A DNA stretch of 64,000 bases from Yoonia sp. BS5-3. Its GTDB lineage: Bacteria; Pseudomonadota; Alphaproteobacteria; Rhodobacterales; Rhodobacteraceae. Below are positions 9,061-18,448 of this stretch, piece after piece. Under the pieces are notes generated by a model. That model had not been told where the DNA came from. It did not search any database and saw only the letters and a program-made list of their open reading frames with translations. The stretch is taken from contig NZ_CP150951.2 in NCBI RefSeq assembly GCF_038069655.2, positions 62,001 through 126,000 of the forward strand, read 5' to 3'. Within the stretch, counting starts at the first letter, position 1; each line of letters starts with the position of its first letter. Both the position numbers and the translations under genes were made by a program.

Positions 9061-9995
9061 ACGCCAGTCGCCTTGAATTTGCCCATCAAATAGGGACCCG
9101 AACGGACAGGCGGATAGGCGGTTGAGCCATCTAAGGGGGCGATATTGGCGTCCCAATCAGGCTGATGGAAATACGCCAGTGAAAAGCGCGCCTTTTGGCC
9201 CGGCTGCGCCACAACACGGTGCAGCGTGCTAACCCAGCGATCCGCCGTCCAGCGGGCCATCAGATCGCCGATATTGATCACAAAGGCATCCTGTGGTGCG
9301 GGCACGTCAACCCATGCACTGCCCTGCTGCACCTGAAGCCCGGGGCGGCCCGGTTGAGGCAGCAAGATCGTCAGCGATCCATAATCCGAATGTGCCCCAG
9401 CGCGCTGCTGGCCCACCTCGGGCGCGCCAAGCGTCGCTGGATAATGCAAAGCACGCAGGGCCGAAATTGGATGGCCAATCATCGGCGCAAAGAAATCATC
9501 GGGCAGCTGCAATGCGGCCGCAAAGGCGCGCATGATCCGCTCAGCCAAATCCTCCATCGCGGCGTAATAGGCCTCCCATGCGGGGCGAAACCCTGGCAAG
9601 TCGGGCCAAAGCGTGGGTTTGTAGCAAAAATCAAGCGCCTCGGCACTGGCCTGTGCAGGCACGCTCAGCGGGCCGCCATTGAAGCTCTCCTTCAGATCGG
9701 GCGGCGTATCTTCCCCGCGCGAGCGGGCCAAAGCCTCGGCATTGGGGCCCAGATAACCATAGGGGTAACCTTGATATGGCGGCGCCACTTGCCCTTTCGC
9801 ATCCGGGTCTTGTGCAAAGAATTCCCCGACGGCCTGCCAGACATCGTCAATCACCTGCGGATCGACACCATGGCCGCGCAGAACCAAGAAGCCAATGCTG
9901 CGGCAAATCTCATCCAGACGCAGGGCCAGCCCCGCGCGCGCCTCGCCCGTTGCGGTCTCAAACGCGGTCAAATCAAAACTGGGGAAATTCGTCAT
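9057..9995 (-). CDS. Isopenicillin-N-synthase-like Fe(II)/2-oxoglutarate oxygenase
   Basis: A 312-residue nonheme iron oxygenase. The N-terminal DIOX_N-type segment contains CRSIGFLVLRGHGVD (31-45), and the catalytic jelly roll holds the iron triad His202-x-Asp204 (HSDYGS) and His259 (STLHRVV). Arg270 and Ser272 (ARFS) are the pair that binds the 2-oxoglutarate carboxylate. Presence of R-x-S argues for a 2-oxoglutarate-using enzyme rather than true isopenicillin N synthase. It lies between an epimerase and a DCC protein with 4-bp overlaps on both sides. Substrate unknown. Confidence 0.9.
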   Translation of the reverse strand: MTNFPSFDLTAFETATGEARAGLALRLDEICRSIGFLVLRGHGVDPQVIDDVWQAVGEFFAQDPDAKGQVAPPYQGYPYGYLGPNAEALARSRGEDTPPDLKESFNGGPLSVPAQASAEALDFCYKPTLWPDLPGFRPAWEAYYAAMEDLAERIMRAFAAALQLPDDFFAPMIGHPISALRALHYPATLGAPEVGQQRAGAHSDYGSLTILLPQPGRPGLQVQQGSAWVDVPAPQDAFVINIGDLMARWTADRWVSTLHRVVAQPGQKARFSLAYFHQPDWDANIAPLDGSTAYPPVRSGPYLMGKFKATGV

Positions 9996-10876
9996 GACAA
10001 CACGTCGCGCCAGGAATGTTTCGGCGCAAAGCCAACCATTTTCTTGGCTTTGTCATTCGCAAAAAACGTCTCATCCGGGCGCATAGATCGGCGGACGGGG
10101 ACATCTTGATAGAAACGGGCGATCACCTCATCCGACGTGATCGCAACAGACATATCGTCATTGGCGACATTAAAGATCTGATAGCCCAGACCATCGGTAG
10201 AAAGACAACAATCAACCATATGACCAAGATCACGGGCATCGATATAGCCAAAGATATTGCGGCGGCGTGTTGCGGGGTCTTTCATAAACGCAGGGAAGTT
10301 TTCCGCATATTCATGTGGTTCAATCACATTATTCAGACGCAGCCCGTATATGTCGCAGCCCGTGCGGGCCTGAAAGGATCTTGCCGTCGCCTCGTTGCAG
10401 ATTTTGGACATCGCATAGCTGTCATGGGGCACTGTGAGGTGGTCTTCATCCACAGGTACATAGTCAGGCTTGACCTCACCATCGGCGAAACAGACGCCAT
10501 ATGTGGTCTCAGAACTGGCAAAGATCACCTTTGGAATCCCCAGCTTTATGGCCGCCTCAATGACATTATAAGTGCTTAAAGTGTTTTGGCGGAAACATTC
10601 ACCATCGGTGCCAATCATCACGCGCGGAACAGCCGCGAAATGGACCACTGCATCATAGCGGGGCACGCCCGTGCCCGCATCCAATTCAGGAAAATCGGTG
10701 AATTGCGACATGGCACCAATCACTTGGCCTGCATCACATAAATCAATCAGTAATTCAGACACATCCAGACCAGAGGGGACGCGGTCCGCATTCACAACCG
10801 AATGACCCTTTTCTTGCAAATGCCGGATGGACCACTTGCCAGCCTTACCGCTACCTCCTGTAAAGAAAACACGCAT
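9992..10876 (-). CDS. NAD-dependent epimerase/dehydratase (extended SDR)
   Basis: A 294-residue extended short-chain dehydrogenase: TGGSGKAGKW near the N-terminus is the GxxGxxG cofactor loop, and SYAMSK supplies the catalytic Tyr-x3-Lys. The long upstream open frame (to 11047) is not used; the ATG at 10876 has a GGAGTGG ribosome site and begins exactly at the first strand. First gene of the operon with the oxygenase, DCC and DUF4166 genes. The family includes sugar-nucleotide epimerases and uronate dehydrogenases; lack of sugar genes around it leaves the substrate open. Confidence 0.88.
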   Translation of the reverse strand: MRVFFTGGSGKAGKWSIRHLQEKGHSVVNADRVPSGLDVSELLIDLCDAGQVIGAMSQFTDFPELDAGTGVPRYDAVVHFAAVPRVMIGTDGECFRQNTLSTYNVIEAAIKLGIPKVIFASSETTYGVCFADGEVKPDYVPVDEDHLTVPHDSYAMSKICNEATARSFQARTGCDIYGLRLNNVIEPHEYAENFPAFMKDPATRRRNIFGYIDARDLGHMVDCCLSTDGLGYQIFNVANDDMSVAITSDEVIARFYQDVPVRRSMRPDETFFANDKAKKMVGFAPKHSWRDVLS

Positions 10877-10999
10877 CGTCCACTCCGTTTTGACCCAACC
10901 TACCCCGGCATGTGCACGGCGAGCAATGCGCATTCGTGGCTCGCGTCTGAATAGAACCGTCGTTAGGGTCCGCATACAAATTTGCAGCAAAGGTCGCAT

Positions 11000-11509
11000 A
11001 TGGAATTTTGGGCAGACATCGCAGATTGGGCCTGGGCCAGGCACCATAATGAGCTAAGCTGGTATACCCGCCCGTTGATTATGCTGGCCTTTTGCGCCGC
11101 AGCTTGGTTTCGCAGCCTGATTGGCACCATTGCTTTGGCGGTCTTTTTCCCAATCAGCGCCGTGATCTTTCCAGCCCCCGACATACCCAAACCTTACGTG
11201 ATCGACTTTCTGCAAAAAGAACGTGAGATGCTCGAAGGGCTGACATTGCTTGGCTGGGTCGGATTTGTATCGGCGGTCGTCATCTTTTTGTGGCTTTTGG
11301 CCGCGGCGTTTTGGAAACGCAGTTTCTGGTACGGGCTGGCTGTTGCCAACCTTGGGGCGCTTGCCAAATTAGGGGTAAGTATTTTCCTGTGGAAGGATAT
11401 CGGCAACACCGCGATCTTGCCGACGATTACAACTGCCGTGGTCTTTGACGGGGGTGTGATTGCGATATGGGCCTGGCTGCGCAACAGGCGCGGGCAGGAA
11501 GGGCGTTAA
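11000..11509 (+). CDS. Integral membrane protein, unknown
   Basis: A 169-residue hydrophobic protein with about four to five membrane segments (roughly residues 26-55, 75-105, 110-130 and 140-160 by inspection) and few charged loops. No family motif is recognised. The ATG at 11000 is chosen over an in-frame upstream codon (10982) because AAAGG lies at usable distance; support is modest. It is divergent from the epimerase operon (123 bp apart) and its end overlaps the convergent hpt gene by 4 bp. Confidence 0.7.
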   Translation: MEFWADIADWAWARHHNELSWYTRPLIMLAFCAAAWFRSLIGTIALAVFFPISAVIFPAPDIPKPYVIDFLQKEREMLEGLTLLGWVGFVSAVVIFLWLLAAAFWKRSFWYGLAVANLGALAKLGVSIFLWKDIGNTAILPTITTAVVFDGGVIAIWAWLRNRRGQEGR

Positions 11510-12060
11510 GCCCCCTCTTCCGCCTCAACGAAGCGCACCTTGCCGATATGCGGCAGGTTTCTGTTGCGCTGCGCAAAATCGATCCCATACCCTACCACAA
11601 ATTCATCAGGGATTTCAAAACCGGTCCAATCGGCTTTGAAATCAACCTCGCGCCGGGCGGGTTTATCCAAAAGCGCGATGGAACGCAGCCGCGAGGGGTG
11701 TTTGGTTTTCAGATAATCGCTGACATGGGACAGGGTATGGCCGGTGTCTATAATATCCTCGACCACAAGCACGTCGCGCCCTTCAATCTGGCCGCGCAGG
11801 TCCTTGAAAATGCGCACTTCACGGCTGCTTTCCATCGCATCGCCATAGGAAGACGCCTCTAGAAAATCGACCTCAACAGGCAGGTCCAATTCGCGCACAA
11901 GGTCGGCGATAAAAACAAATGACCCACGCAGAAGCCCCACGACAACCAACTTACTTGTGCCCGAGAATTCAGTCTGAATTTCGCGGGCCAGGCCTTCGAT
12001 GCGTGCGGCAATGGCTTTGGCGCTAATCATTTCATCAATCACGTAGGGGGAATGCGTCAT
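11506..12060 (-). CDS. hpt: Hypoxanthine phosphoribosyltransferase
   Basis: A 184-residue purine salvage enzyme that makes IMP or GMP from hypoxanthine or guanine and PRPP. The PRPP-binding motif [11 protein letters not shown] sits at residues 99-109, and RGSF (45-48) belongs to the pyrophosphate loop. Length is standard. The ATG at 12060 begins the normal HPRT N-terminus; the frame upstream of it (to 12168) is not conserved in look and overlaps the divergent ratA-like gene. Cytoplasmic, likely monocistronic. Confidence 0.95.
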   Translation of the reverse strand: MTHSPYVIDEMISAKAIAARIEGLAREIQTEFSGTSKLVVVGLLRGSFVFIADLVRELDLPVEVDFLEASSYGDAMESSREVRIFKDLRGQIEGRDVLVVEDIIDTGHTLSHVSDYLKTKHPSRLRSIALLDKPARREVDFKADWTGFEIPDEFVVGYGIDFAQRNRNLPHIGKVRFVEAEEGA

Positions 12061-12145
12061 AGCGACCTCAGACCAGTTCAAGGGTTGATTTTCGACGCGG
12101 AGTTTACGACATCCTATCGCGAAGTCACTCGCGAAAGACCCCAAG

Positions 12146-12589
12146 ATGCCGACGCATTCCGAAACCAAGCAGCTGCCTTATTCTGCACGGCAAATGTATG
12201 ATCTTGTGGCGGATGTGGCGAATTACCCGAAGTTTCTGCCTTGGACAGCAGCGGCCCGTATCCGTAGCACCACGGATGAGGGCGACAAAATCGTGATGCT
12301 GGCCGATCTAGTCATTTCTTTCAAAGTCTTTCGCGAACGCTTTGGCAGCCGCGTGACCATGTGGCCAGATGATCTGAAAATAGACACCTCTTACCTTGAT
12401 GGGCCGGTGCGCCATCTGGAAAGCCAATGGCAATTCCGGGACATCGAAGGCGGGTGTGAAGTCGACTTTTCCGTCGATTTCGAATTCAAAAACAGATTGA
12501 TGCAGGGCGCGGCCACGATGTTTTTCAATGACGCAATGCAGCGGGTTGTCCGGGCCTTCGAACGGCGCGCGTCCGAGCTTTATGACTAA
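12146..12589 (+). CDS. COQ10/RatA-type START-domain protein (ubiquinone-binding)
   Basis: A 147-residue single-domain protein of the polyketide cyclase/START fold. Family marks are the opening [20 protein letters not shown] and the C-terminal [17 protein letters not shown]. In mitochondria and alphaproteobacteria these proteins bind coenzyme Q or its intermediates and help respiration; the E. coli homologue RatA is described as a ribosome-association toxin, but no RatB partner gene is adjacent here. I favour the COQ10-like role. Divergent from hpt; the 85-bp spacer has two TCGCGA palindromes (12117-12122 and 12129-12134). Confidence 0.88.
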   Translation: MPTHSETKQLPYSARQMYDLVADVANYPKFLPWTAAARIRSTTDEGDKIVMLADLVISFKVFRERFGSRVTMWPDDLKIDTSYLDGPVRHLESQWQFRDIEGGCEVDFSVDFEFKNRLMQGAATMFFNDAMQRVVRAFERRASELYD

Positions 12590-12594
12590 TCGCA

Positions 12595-14142
12595 CTATTT
12601 GTTGAAAGTCACCTTGGCCTCGGCGTTCAAGGCCGTGGCTAGCGCAGCAAAACGCGCTTCTGCAACCTCACCAAAAAGCGGGCGGGTATGGGCATTCAGC
12701 TTCAGCGTCAACGCGCGCTGCTTGGCGTTCCATTTCAATGTGCCGGGGCCCTCATCGGCATTTAGACGCAGCATCGCGCCCAGGCGCATCGCCTTTCCTA
12801 GCACCTCGGCCTCTTTAATCTGATCGTCATTGAGCAATGCAAAGAGCGGCTCAAACCGCGAATTACGGCTCTTGTTGGTGTAACGGTTCATCAAGGCCAG
12901 CCCTAAAAGAATCCGTTCATAATGTTTCAGCCCGCCCAGATTGGCCCGCGTGGCATTATCAAACGTGACCTCGGCCCGGTAGTCGGGATGGGCGCGCCAA
13001 CTCACATCATGCAAAAGACATGCCGCCTTGATGATACGTTTGCGCTGCCAATTGGCCCGGGGGAATAGTGGTTTGACAAAATCATAAAGAACCCGTCCAA
13101 AACCCGGCATACGGGCATCTTTGGCCTCGGCAAAGCGGCAGGCCTCAACCAGCGGATCACGTTCGCGCAGGGCACGGGGCATTTGTTCATAAAGCATCCC
13201 CTCGCGAATACCGTATGAAGACACGGCCACATCTTTGGGTTTGAATGTGCGCATCAGCTCTTTCAGAACAATCGTAGCCAAGGGCACTAGGGACATGCGG
13301 CTTTCCGATATATTGCAGCGATTGCGCAACTCGCCCAAATCCGATTTGCGAATAAATTCGGCCGTCTTGCTGATCTGGCGCGATGACATACGATATTCAT
13401 GCAAGACCGTCAGCGGATAATCACGCCGCAGCATATCAACGCGGGCAATCGCGCGCCACGACCCGCCCACAAGGAAAAGCCGCATGCCTGTGACGCCGCC
13501 CATCTCAACATGCAGCTGTTCCATTGTCTCGCGCACATAGGCCTTCACGGCCTTCCGCCCGCCTTTGATCTCACGCAGCTTCAGCGGCCCCAAGGCCGAG
13601 GTAACGCGGCGTCCAACCCGGCCTTCGGCCAAATCGGCCAGCTCCATAGAGGACCCACCAATATCGCAGACCAGACCATAGCTGCCCGGCCAACCTAGCA
13701 GCACACCTTGCGCAGACAGCCGGGCCTCTTCCTTGCCATCAATGATCCACAGCTTAATGCCGGTTTCGCGCAGAACTTCGTCACGAAAATCCTTGCCATC
13801 ACTGGCTTCGCGCACAGCGGCGGTCGCAACAGCGGTTAGCGGCAAAATACCCATCCCCGCAGCGAGGGCCGAAAAACGGCGGATCGCAGATAGGGCGCGC
13901 TGACGTCCTTCGGGGTTAAGATGCCCGGTTTGCGAAAGGCCAGCCCCCAAGGCGCACATGATCTTTTCGTTGTAAAAATACGCAGGCGATCTGGCAGCGC
14001 CGTCAAACACGACCAGCCGGACGGAATTTGAACCAACATCAATCACGCCAACCCGGCTGAGGTTTTTGGCAGCATCATCTTCGAATAACGGTCGCCCGAA
14101 CGGCCCCCAATCGACTGTATCTGGGTTCGCCTGCTCAGCCAT
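12595..14142 (-). CDS. ppx: Ppx/GppA-family exopolyphosphatase
   Basis: A 515-residue phosphatase of the actin-like ATPase superfamily that trims inorganic polyphosphate or hydrolyses pppGpp. The first phosphate motif appears as IDVGSNSVRLVVFDG, the second as CDIGGSSMELADL, and the C-terminal HD-like helical domain includes ACLLHDVSWRAHPDYR. The ATG at 14142 follows GAGGGATCA, better than an in-frame codon at 14169. It lies 125 bp downstream of ppk1 on the same strand, so the two opposing polyphosphate activities are probably co-expressed. Distinguishing Ppx from GppA activity needs biochemistry. Confidence 0.9.
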   Translation of the reverse strand: MAEQANPDTVDWGPFGRPLFEDDAAKNLSRVGVIDVGSNSVRLVVFDGAARSPAYFYNEKIMCALGAGLSQTGHLNPEGRQRALSAIRRFSALAAGMGILPLTAVATAAVREASDGKDFRDEVLRETGIKLWIIDGKEEARLSAQGVLLGWPGSYGLVCDIGGSSMELADLAEGRVGRRVTSALGPLKLREIKGGRKAVKAYVRETMEQLHVEMGGVTGMRLFLVGGSWRAIARVDMLRRDYPLTVLHEYRMSSRQISKTAEFIRKSDLGELRNRCNISESRMSLVPLATIVLKELMRTFKPKDVAVSSYGIREGMLYEQMPRALRERDPLVEACRFAEAKDARMPGFGRVLYDFVKPLFPRANWQRKRIIKAACLLHDVSWRAHPDYRAEVTFDNATRANLGGLKHYERILLGLALMNRYTNKSRNSRFEPLFALLNDDQIKEAEVLGKAMRLGAMLRLNADEGPGTLKWNAKQRALTLKLNAHTRPLFGEVAEARFAALATALNAEAKVTFNK

Positions 14143-14191
14143 TGATCCCTCTTCCCCGGTCAGGCCCAAACATGCGATGCGTGCGCAGGTC

Positions 14192-14219
14192 AGTCAATTC
14201 GCAAAGCGGCGAATTGACT
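14192..14219 (-). promoter_or_regulatory. 11-bp perfect inverted repeat between ppk1 and ppx
   Basis: AGTCAATTCGC (14192-14202) and GCGAATTGACT (14209-14219) flank a 6-nt loop. It lies between the ppk1 stop and the ppx start. No T-run follows in the direction of transcription, so it is more likely an operator or an mRNA-processing/stability hairpin than a terminator. A GANTC site (14216-14220), a possible CcrM methylation target, overlaps one arm. Confidence 0.5.
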
Positions 14220-14267
14220 CTAAGTCACTGACAGCCAGAAAAAGTTTTTACGTGCGCCTACCCTGGC

Positions 14268-16436
14268 TTAGTCGTCCGTATGTGTCAGTTGCGGCACGTC
14301 AGATGCACCGGCCGACCCGCGCCCGGACAGCGATGGGTTTTCCATAAAGAAGCGGTGGCAATTAAAGGCAAATGCACCTTCATCAATAGTTGCACGGGTA
14401 AAACTGCCATCGGGGGCCATCACCCAGCTTTGTGCCACATCAGCCATATTGGCGGCCATGATCTGACCGACGATCTGCGCTTTGACGGTGGCATTCTTGA
14501 TTTCCACCAGCGTTTCAACCCGCCGGTTCAAATTACGGCCCATCCAATCGGCCGAGCTCATATAGACCTTCGCCTTTTTCGAGGGCAGCGCGTTGCCATT
14601 GCCAAAGCAAACAATCCGCGAATGCTCTAGGAAGCGACCGATAATGGATTTCACGCGGATATTTTCGGACAGCCCCGCTACTCCGGGGCGCAAACCGCAA
14701 ATGCCGCGCACCACAAGGCTGATTTTCACACCCGCCTGACTGGCCGCATAAAGCGCATCAATCACGTCGGATTCGATCAAAGAATTCATCTTGGCCCAGA
14801 TCACCGCAGGCTTCCCGGCGCGGGCATTTTCAGCCTCAGCCGCGATATTATCCAGCAGGGTTTGTTTCAGGGTCAGCGGCGAGATGTTGAGATTTTGCAG
14901 TCCATCAGGCTGAGCATACCCGGACAGATAATTGAACACCTTTGTGGCGTCCCGGCCCAGGTTCGCATCGCATGTGAACAGGCTCAGATCGGTATAAATC
15001 CGTGCTGTGATTGGATGATAATTGCCCGTGCCGAAGTGGGTATAGGTGACCAGCTTATCGCCTTCGCGGCGCACGACGGTGCTGATCTTGGCATGGGTCT
15101 TATATTGCAAAAATCCGTAAACCACATGTGCGCCAGCCCGTTCAAGGCGGCGGGACTGCCGAATATTGGCTGCCTCATCAAACCGGGCTTTCAGCTCAAC
15201 CAATGCTGTCACCGATTTACCGTCTTCGGCCGCTTCGCAAAGCGCCTCAACAATGGGTGAGCGCTTCGAGGTCCGATAAAGCGTTTGCTTGATCGCGACA
15301 ACATTGGGATCACGGGCCGCTTGGTTCAGAAACCGGACGACCATGTCAAAGGTTTCGTACGGGTGATGCAGCAACATGTCCTTTTGGCGAATGGCCGCAA
15401 ACATATCGCCATCATGGTCCTGCACGCGCTCTGGCACACGCGGGGCAAAGGGAGGCCATAACAGATCGGGGCGGCTATCAAGCACCAGCTCTTTCAGATC
15501 GGCGATTCCAATCAGACCGTCGACCTCAACCACTGTTTCTTCGGTGACATGCAACTCATCCATGATCAGCGATTTCAACGCGCCTGGCGCACCGGCCGAG
15601 ATTTTCAGGCGCACAACCTCGCCCCGCCGACGCCGTTTCAGCGCGGTTTCAAATTCGCGCACCAGATCCTCGGCTTCGTCTTCGACTTCCAGATCGCTAT
15701 CGCGCAGCACTTTGAACGCGCAGCTGCCTTTCAACTTATATCCAGGGAAAAGGCGGCTAATATGCAAAAGCAGCAACTCTTCGAGCGGCAAAAACCGGTG
15801 GCCGTTCTCAGATGGCAGCGGCACGAAGCGATCAATTTGTGCGGGCACGGGCAAAAGCGAACGCAGCTGGCGCTTGTCGGACGGGCGCTCTAGCTGCAAG
15901 GCCAGCGCAAAGCCTTCATTGGGCAAAAACGGGAACGGGTGCGCCGGATCGATCGCCAGAGGCGACAGGACGGGAAAGACCTTTTCCAAAAAGACGTCTT
16001 CAAGATGGGCGATATCTGCGTCGCTCAGCGTGTCGCGGGTGAGCAGATGAATATCCTGATCGGCCATCTCTGATTGCAGCGTACTGTAGACGGTCTGCTG
16101 GCGGGCCATCAGCGCACGCGCATCAATATCAATCAGGACCAGTTGCTCGGCAGGGCTGCGCCCATCAAGACCGGGCGTGGTGTTTCCTTCATTGGCAAGC
16201 TCGCGCAGACCAGCGACGCGCACCGTATAAAACTCATCCAGATTGGTGGCAGAAATCGACAAAAAGCGCAGCCGTTCCAGCAAGGGAACACGCGGGTTTT
16301 CGGCCTCTTCCAGCACACGCCAATTGAAGCCCAGCCAGCTAAGCTCGCGGTTCACGAAGCGGGCTGGCGACGCCAGATCGATATCGAGTGTGGTGGGCGA
16401 CGGATAGTCGCCTTCAAGAAAATTCGCTTTGCTCAT
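14268..16436 (-). CDS. ppk1: Polyphosphate kinase 1
   Basis: A 722-residue enzyme that reversibly polymerises the ATP gamma-phosphate into polyphosphate. The N-terminal domain carries NRELSWLGFNWRVLEEA (29-45). The phospholipase-D-like catalytic core contains the phosphorylated histidine in YKTHAK (His448) and the second histidine in HFGTGNYH (His474). Full length. Upstream is hdaA on the same strand with a 50-bp spacer holding a 15-bp palindrome; downstream is ppx. Polyphosphate turnover next to a replication-initiation regulator is a common alphaproteobacterial arrangement. Confidence 0.96.
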   Translation of the reverse strand: MSKANFLEGDYPSPTTLDIDLASPARFVNRELSWLGFNWRVLEEAENPRVPLLERLRFLSISATNLDEFYTVRVAGLRELANEGNTTPGLDGRSPAEQLVLIDIDARALMARQQTVYSTLQSEMADQDIHLLTRDTLSDADIAHLEDVFLEKVFPVLSPLAIDPAHPFPFLPNEGFALALQLERPSDKRQLRSLLPVPAQIDRFVPLPSENGHRFLPLEELLLLHISRLFPGYKLKGSCAFKVLRDSDLEVEDEAEDLVREFETALKRRRRGEVVRLKISAGAPGALKSLIMDELHVTEETVVEVDGLIGIADLKELVLDSRPDLLWPPFAPRVPERVQDHDGDMFAAIRQKDMLLHHPYETFDMVVRFLNQAARDPNVVAIKQTLYRTSKRSPIVEALCEAAEDGKSVTALVELKARFDEAANIRQSRRLERAGAHVVYGFLQYKTHAKISTVVRREGDKLVTYTHFGTGNYHPITARIYTDLSLFTCDANLGRDATKVFNYLSGYAQPDGLQNLNISPLTLKQTLLDNIAAEAENARAGKPAVIWAKMNSLIESDVIDALYAASQAGVKISLVVRGICGLRPGVAGLSENIRVKSIIGRFLEHSRIVCFGNGNALPSKKAKVYMSSADWMGRNLNRRVETLVEIKNATVKAQIVGQIMAANMADVAQSWVMAPDGSFTRATIDEGAFAFNCHRFFMENPSLSGRGSAGASDVPQLTHTDD

Positions 16437-16449
16437 GAGGCCTTATGTC

Positions 16450-16464
16450 CCGCAACTGTTGCGG
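16450..16464 (-). promoter_or_regulatory. 15-bp perfect palindrome in front of ppk1
   Basis: CCGCAAC-T-GTTGCGG, 13 bp upstream of the ppk1 start codon and downstream of the hdaA stop. In RNA it would form a 7-bp stem with an impossible single-base loop unless the centre opens, so a protein-binding operator or a hairpin with melted centre is likelier than a terminator. Confidence 0.4.
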
Positions 16465-16486
16465 TTCTATGACAAGTATTGCGGTG

Positions 16487-17146
16487 TTAGCCCGCGTTGT
16501 CCAGCAGCGCCCGGGCCAGGGTGATATTGATCTTGCGGTTTTGTGCAAACGCGGTTGCATCCAGCCGCGCCACGATATCGGCAGCCGCTGCAAACGAACG
16601 CTCAATCCGCGGCACCAGATAAGTCACAAGATCGGGTTTAGGCATGATCTGGCGATCTGCAAACAGCTTCATGATCAAGGCCGACAGCAGGGCATCATCA
16701 GGGCTATCAATCCGGGTAATATGGGTGGCCTGCATGCGGCTGGCCAGATCAGGCAGGGCGATAGACCACCGGCTTGGCGGGATGCTGGCGGTCATCAACA
16801 ACATGCCGCCCGTATTGCGAAGGTGATTATGCAGATGAAACATCGGCTCTTCGGCGCTTTGTGCAAGCTGCTCCATGTCTTCGACAATGACCGATGCGGC
16901 ATCCGCCCGAAAACTTGCCTGCAAATCAGCAGCGGCAACAAGCTGGGCACCTTTTTGATCAGCAAAAATCCGGGTCAGATGGCTTTTGCCAGACCCCGCA
17001 GGGCCGACAACAACCAGCTTGCGATCCGGCCAGGACTGCGGCGCATTGATCATCGCATAGGCCTGTTCATTGGCCTCAGAGACAAAGAAATCCTCAGGGC
17101 CCAGCGCTACCCCGGTAGGCCAGTCGAAAGACAGCTGATTACGCAT
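16487..17146 (-). CDS. hdaA: DnaA inactivator HdaA
   Basis: A 219-residue AAA+ protein homologous to the DnaA ATPase core but lacking the DNA-binding domain. It stimulates hydrolysis of DnaA-bound ATP while attached to the beta sliding clamp, preventing over-initiation of replication. The clamp-binding box QLSFDW is at residues 4-9 and Walker A GPAGSGKSH at 48-56; IVEDMEQL is the Walker B region. The ATG at 17146 gives exactly this N-terminus; the frame upstream overlaps the preceding permease gene. One base separates the two genes, so they are co-transcribed. Confidence 0.9.
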   Translation of the reverse strand: MRNQLSFDWPTGVALGPEDFFVSEANEQAYAMINAPQSWPDRKLVVVGPAGSGKSHLTRIFADQKGAQLVAAADLQASFRADAASVIVEDMEQLAQSAEEPMFHLHNHLRNTGGMLLMTASIPPSRWSIALPDLASRMQATHITRIDSPDDALLSALIMKLFADRQIMPKPDLVTYLVPRIERSFAAAADIVARLDATAFAQNRKINITLARALLDNAG

Positions 17147-17147
17147 T

Positions 17148-18251
17148 TCATTCGTCTCTGGACAGCCCACGGAACAGCAGGCTGCCCTTATATTGCTCAA
17201 GCCCGTATCGGGCCAAAACGCCAATGACAGCGGCCACAGGAACGGCCACCAACATGCCCACAAAGCCAAAAAGCGAACCAAAGACAGACAGGGCGAAAAG
17301 CAGCCAGACCGGGTGCAATCCAACCGAACTCCCCACCAACTTTGGCGTCAGAATGTTCCCTTCAAGGAATTGCCCAAGACCAAAAATACCCGCCACAATC
17401 CCGATGCGCAGCCAATTCGTGGCATAGGTCACGGTCTCACCATCTGTCACCTCAACCGAGCCCCAAAACTGGAACAGGGCGAGGCCCACGGCCAGCGCAC
17501 CGCCAACAAGGGCACCCACATATGGGATAAAAGTAATCAACCCGGCAATAAAGCCAACGATCAACCCAAAGTTCAGCCCCGCCAGCATCAATCCAGCCGC
17601 ATAATAAGTGCCCAAGACCAGACAAACGGTGCCCTGCCCCCGGATAAAAGACGCAAGGGTGCGATCAATCTGCGAAAACAGATGCCGGATGGTATCAACA
17701 TGATCACGGGGCAACATACTGTCGACCTTTGCGGTCATATTGTCCCAGTCCAGCAACATATAGAATGCGACGACAGGCACGATGATCAAAAGCACAAGGA
17801 TGTTGATCAGGCCCAGCGCGGAATTGACAATGCCGTTTACCAGCTCTCCGCCCTTTGACTGAATGGCTTCGCCGATGGCCAATAACTGCTGGCGGATGGT
17901 GCTATCGGCATCCATCAGCGCCGGGAACCGCTCGGTCAACCAGCCTTGAAGACGCTCAAACAGCTCTGGCGCGGTGTCAATCAGCGCGGCGGTCTGCTGG
18001 ATCAGTGTTGGAATGACCAACAGGATCAACAACACAAAAACCAGCGTCGCGATGGCCGAGATGATGACCACCGAAATGGTCCGGGTGAACCCCGCCCGCT
18101 CAAGCCGGTCAGCAACCGGATCCAGAAAATAGGCAATCGCCCCGCCCAGCACAAATGGCAGTATCACATCGTGCAAAAACCATAAAAGCAGCAGTAAGAC
18201 CGCGGCGGTGATGCTCCAATATTTGACTTGCTGTTCAACGGGAAGTGCCAT
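17148..18251 (-). CDS. AI-2E-family transporter (PerM-like permease)
   Basis: About 367 residues with seven to eight membrane segments and the conserved C-terminal region LITFIPYVGALVGG typical of the AI-2E/PerM exporter family; members have been linked to autoinducer-2 export or Na+/H+ antiport. Three in-frame ATGs (18275, 18263, 18251) compete. I choose the last because it directly precedes ALPVEQQVKYW and the others add a Cys-containing stretch unlike the family; none has a strong ribosome site. Upstream of hdaA in the same transcript. Confidence 0.86.
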   Translation of the reverse strand: MALPVEQQVKYWSITAAVLLLLLWFLHDVILPFVLGGAIAYFLDPVADRLERAGFTRTISVVIISAIATLVFVLLILLVIPTLIQQTAALIDTAPELFERLQGWLTERFPALMDADSTIRQQLLAIGEAIQSKGGELVNGIVNSALGLINILVLLIIVPVVAFYMLLDWDNMTAKVDSMLPRDHVDTIRHLFSQIDRTLASFIRGQGTVCLVLGTYYAAGLMLAGLNFGLIVGFIAGLITFIPYVGALVGGALAVGLALFQFWGSVEVTDGETVTYATNWLRIGIVAGIFGLGQFLEGNILTPKLVGSSVGLHPVWLLFALSVFGSLFGFVGMLVAVPVAAVIGVLARYGLEQYKGSLLFRGLSRDE

Positions 18252-18448
18252 GCAGATGTCCATTTTTGCCTGCATGATAGATGCGGTATGGGCGGCGCCA
18301 GTGCAAGAGGCGGGAAAAATTTACCCCAGCGTTGTGACAAGGACCCGATTCAGATGCCAAATTATCCGGCACCGCGTTTTGTCGGTGCTTGCCAGTCTGG
18401 GCGCGGCACCCTAAACCGGGAAAACCAACGACATATAGGGACATTCAC

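Noticed and set aside
12146-12589. A RatAB toxin-antitoxin pair
   Set aside because: No RatB-like gene is adjacent; the COQ10-like role fits alphaproteobacteria better.
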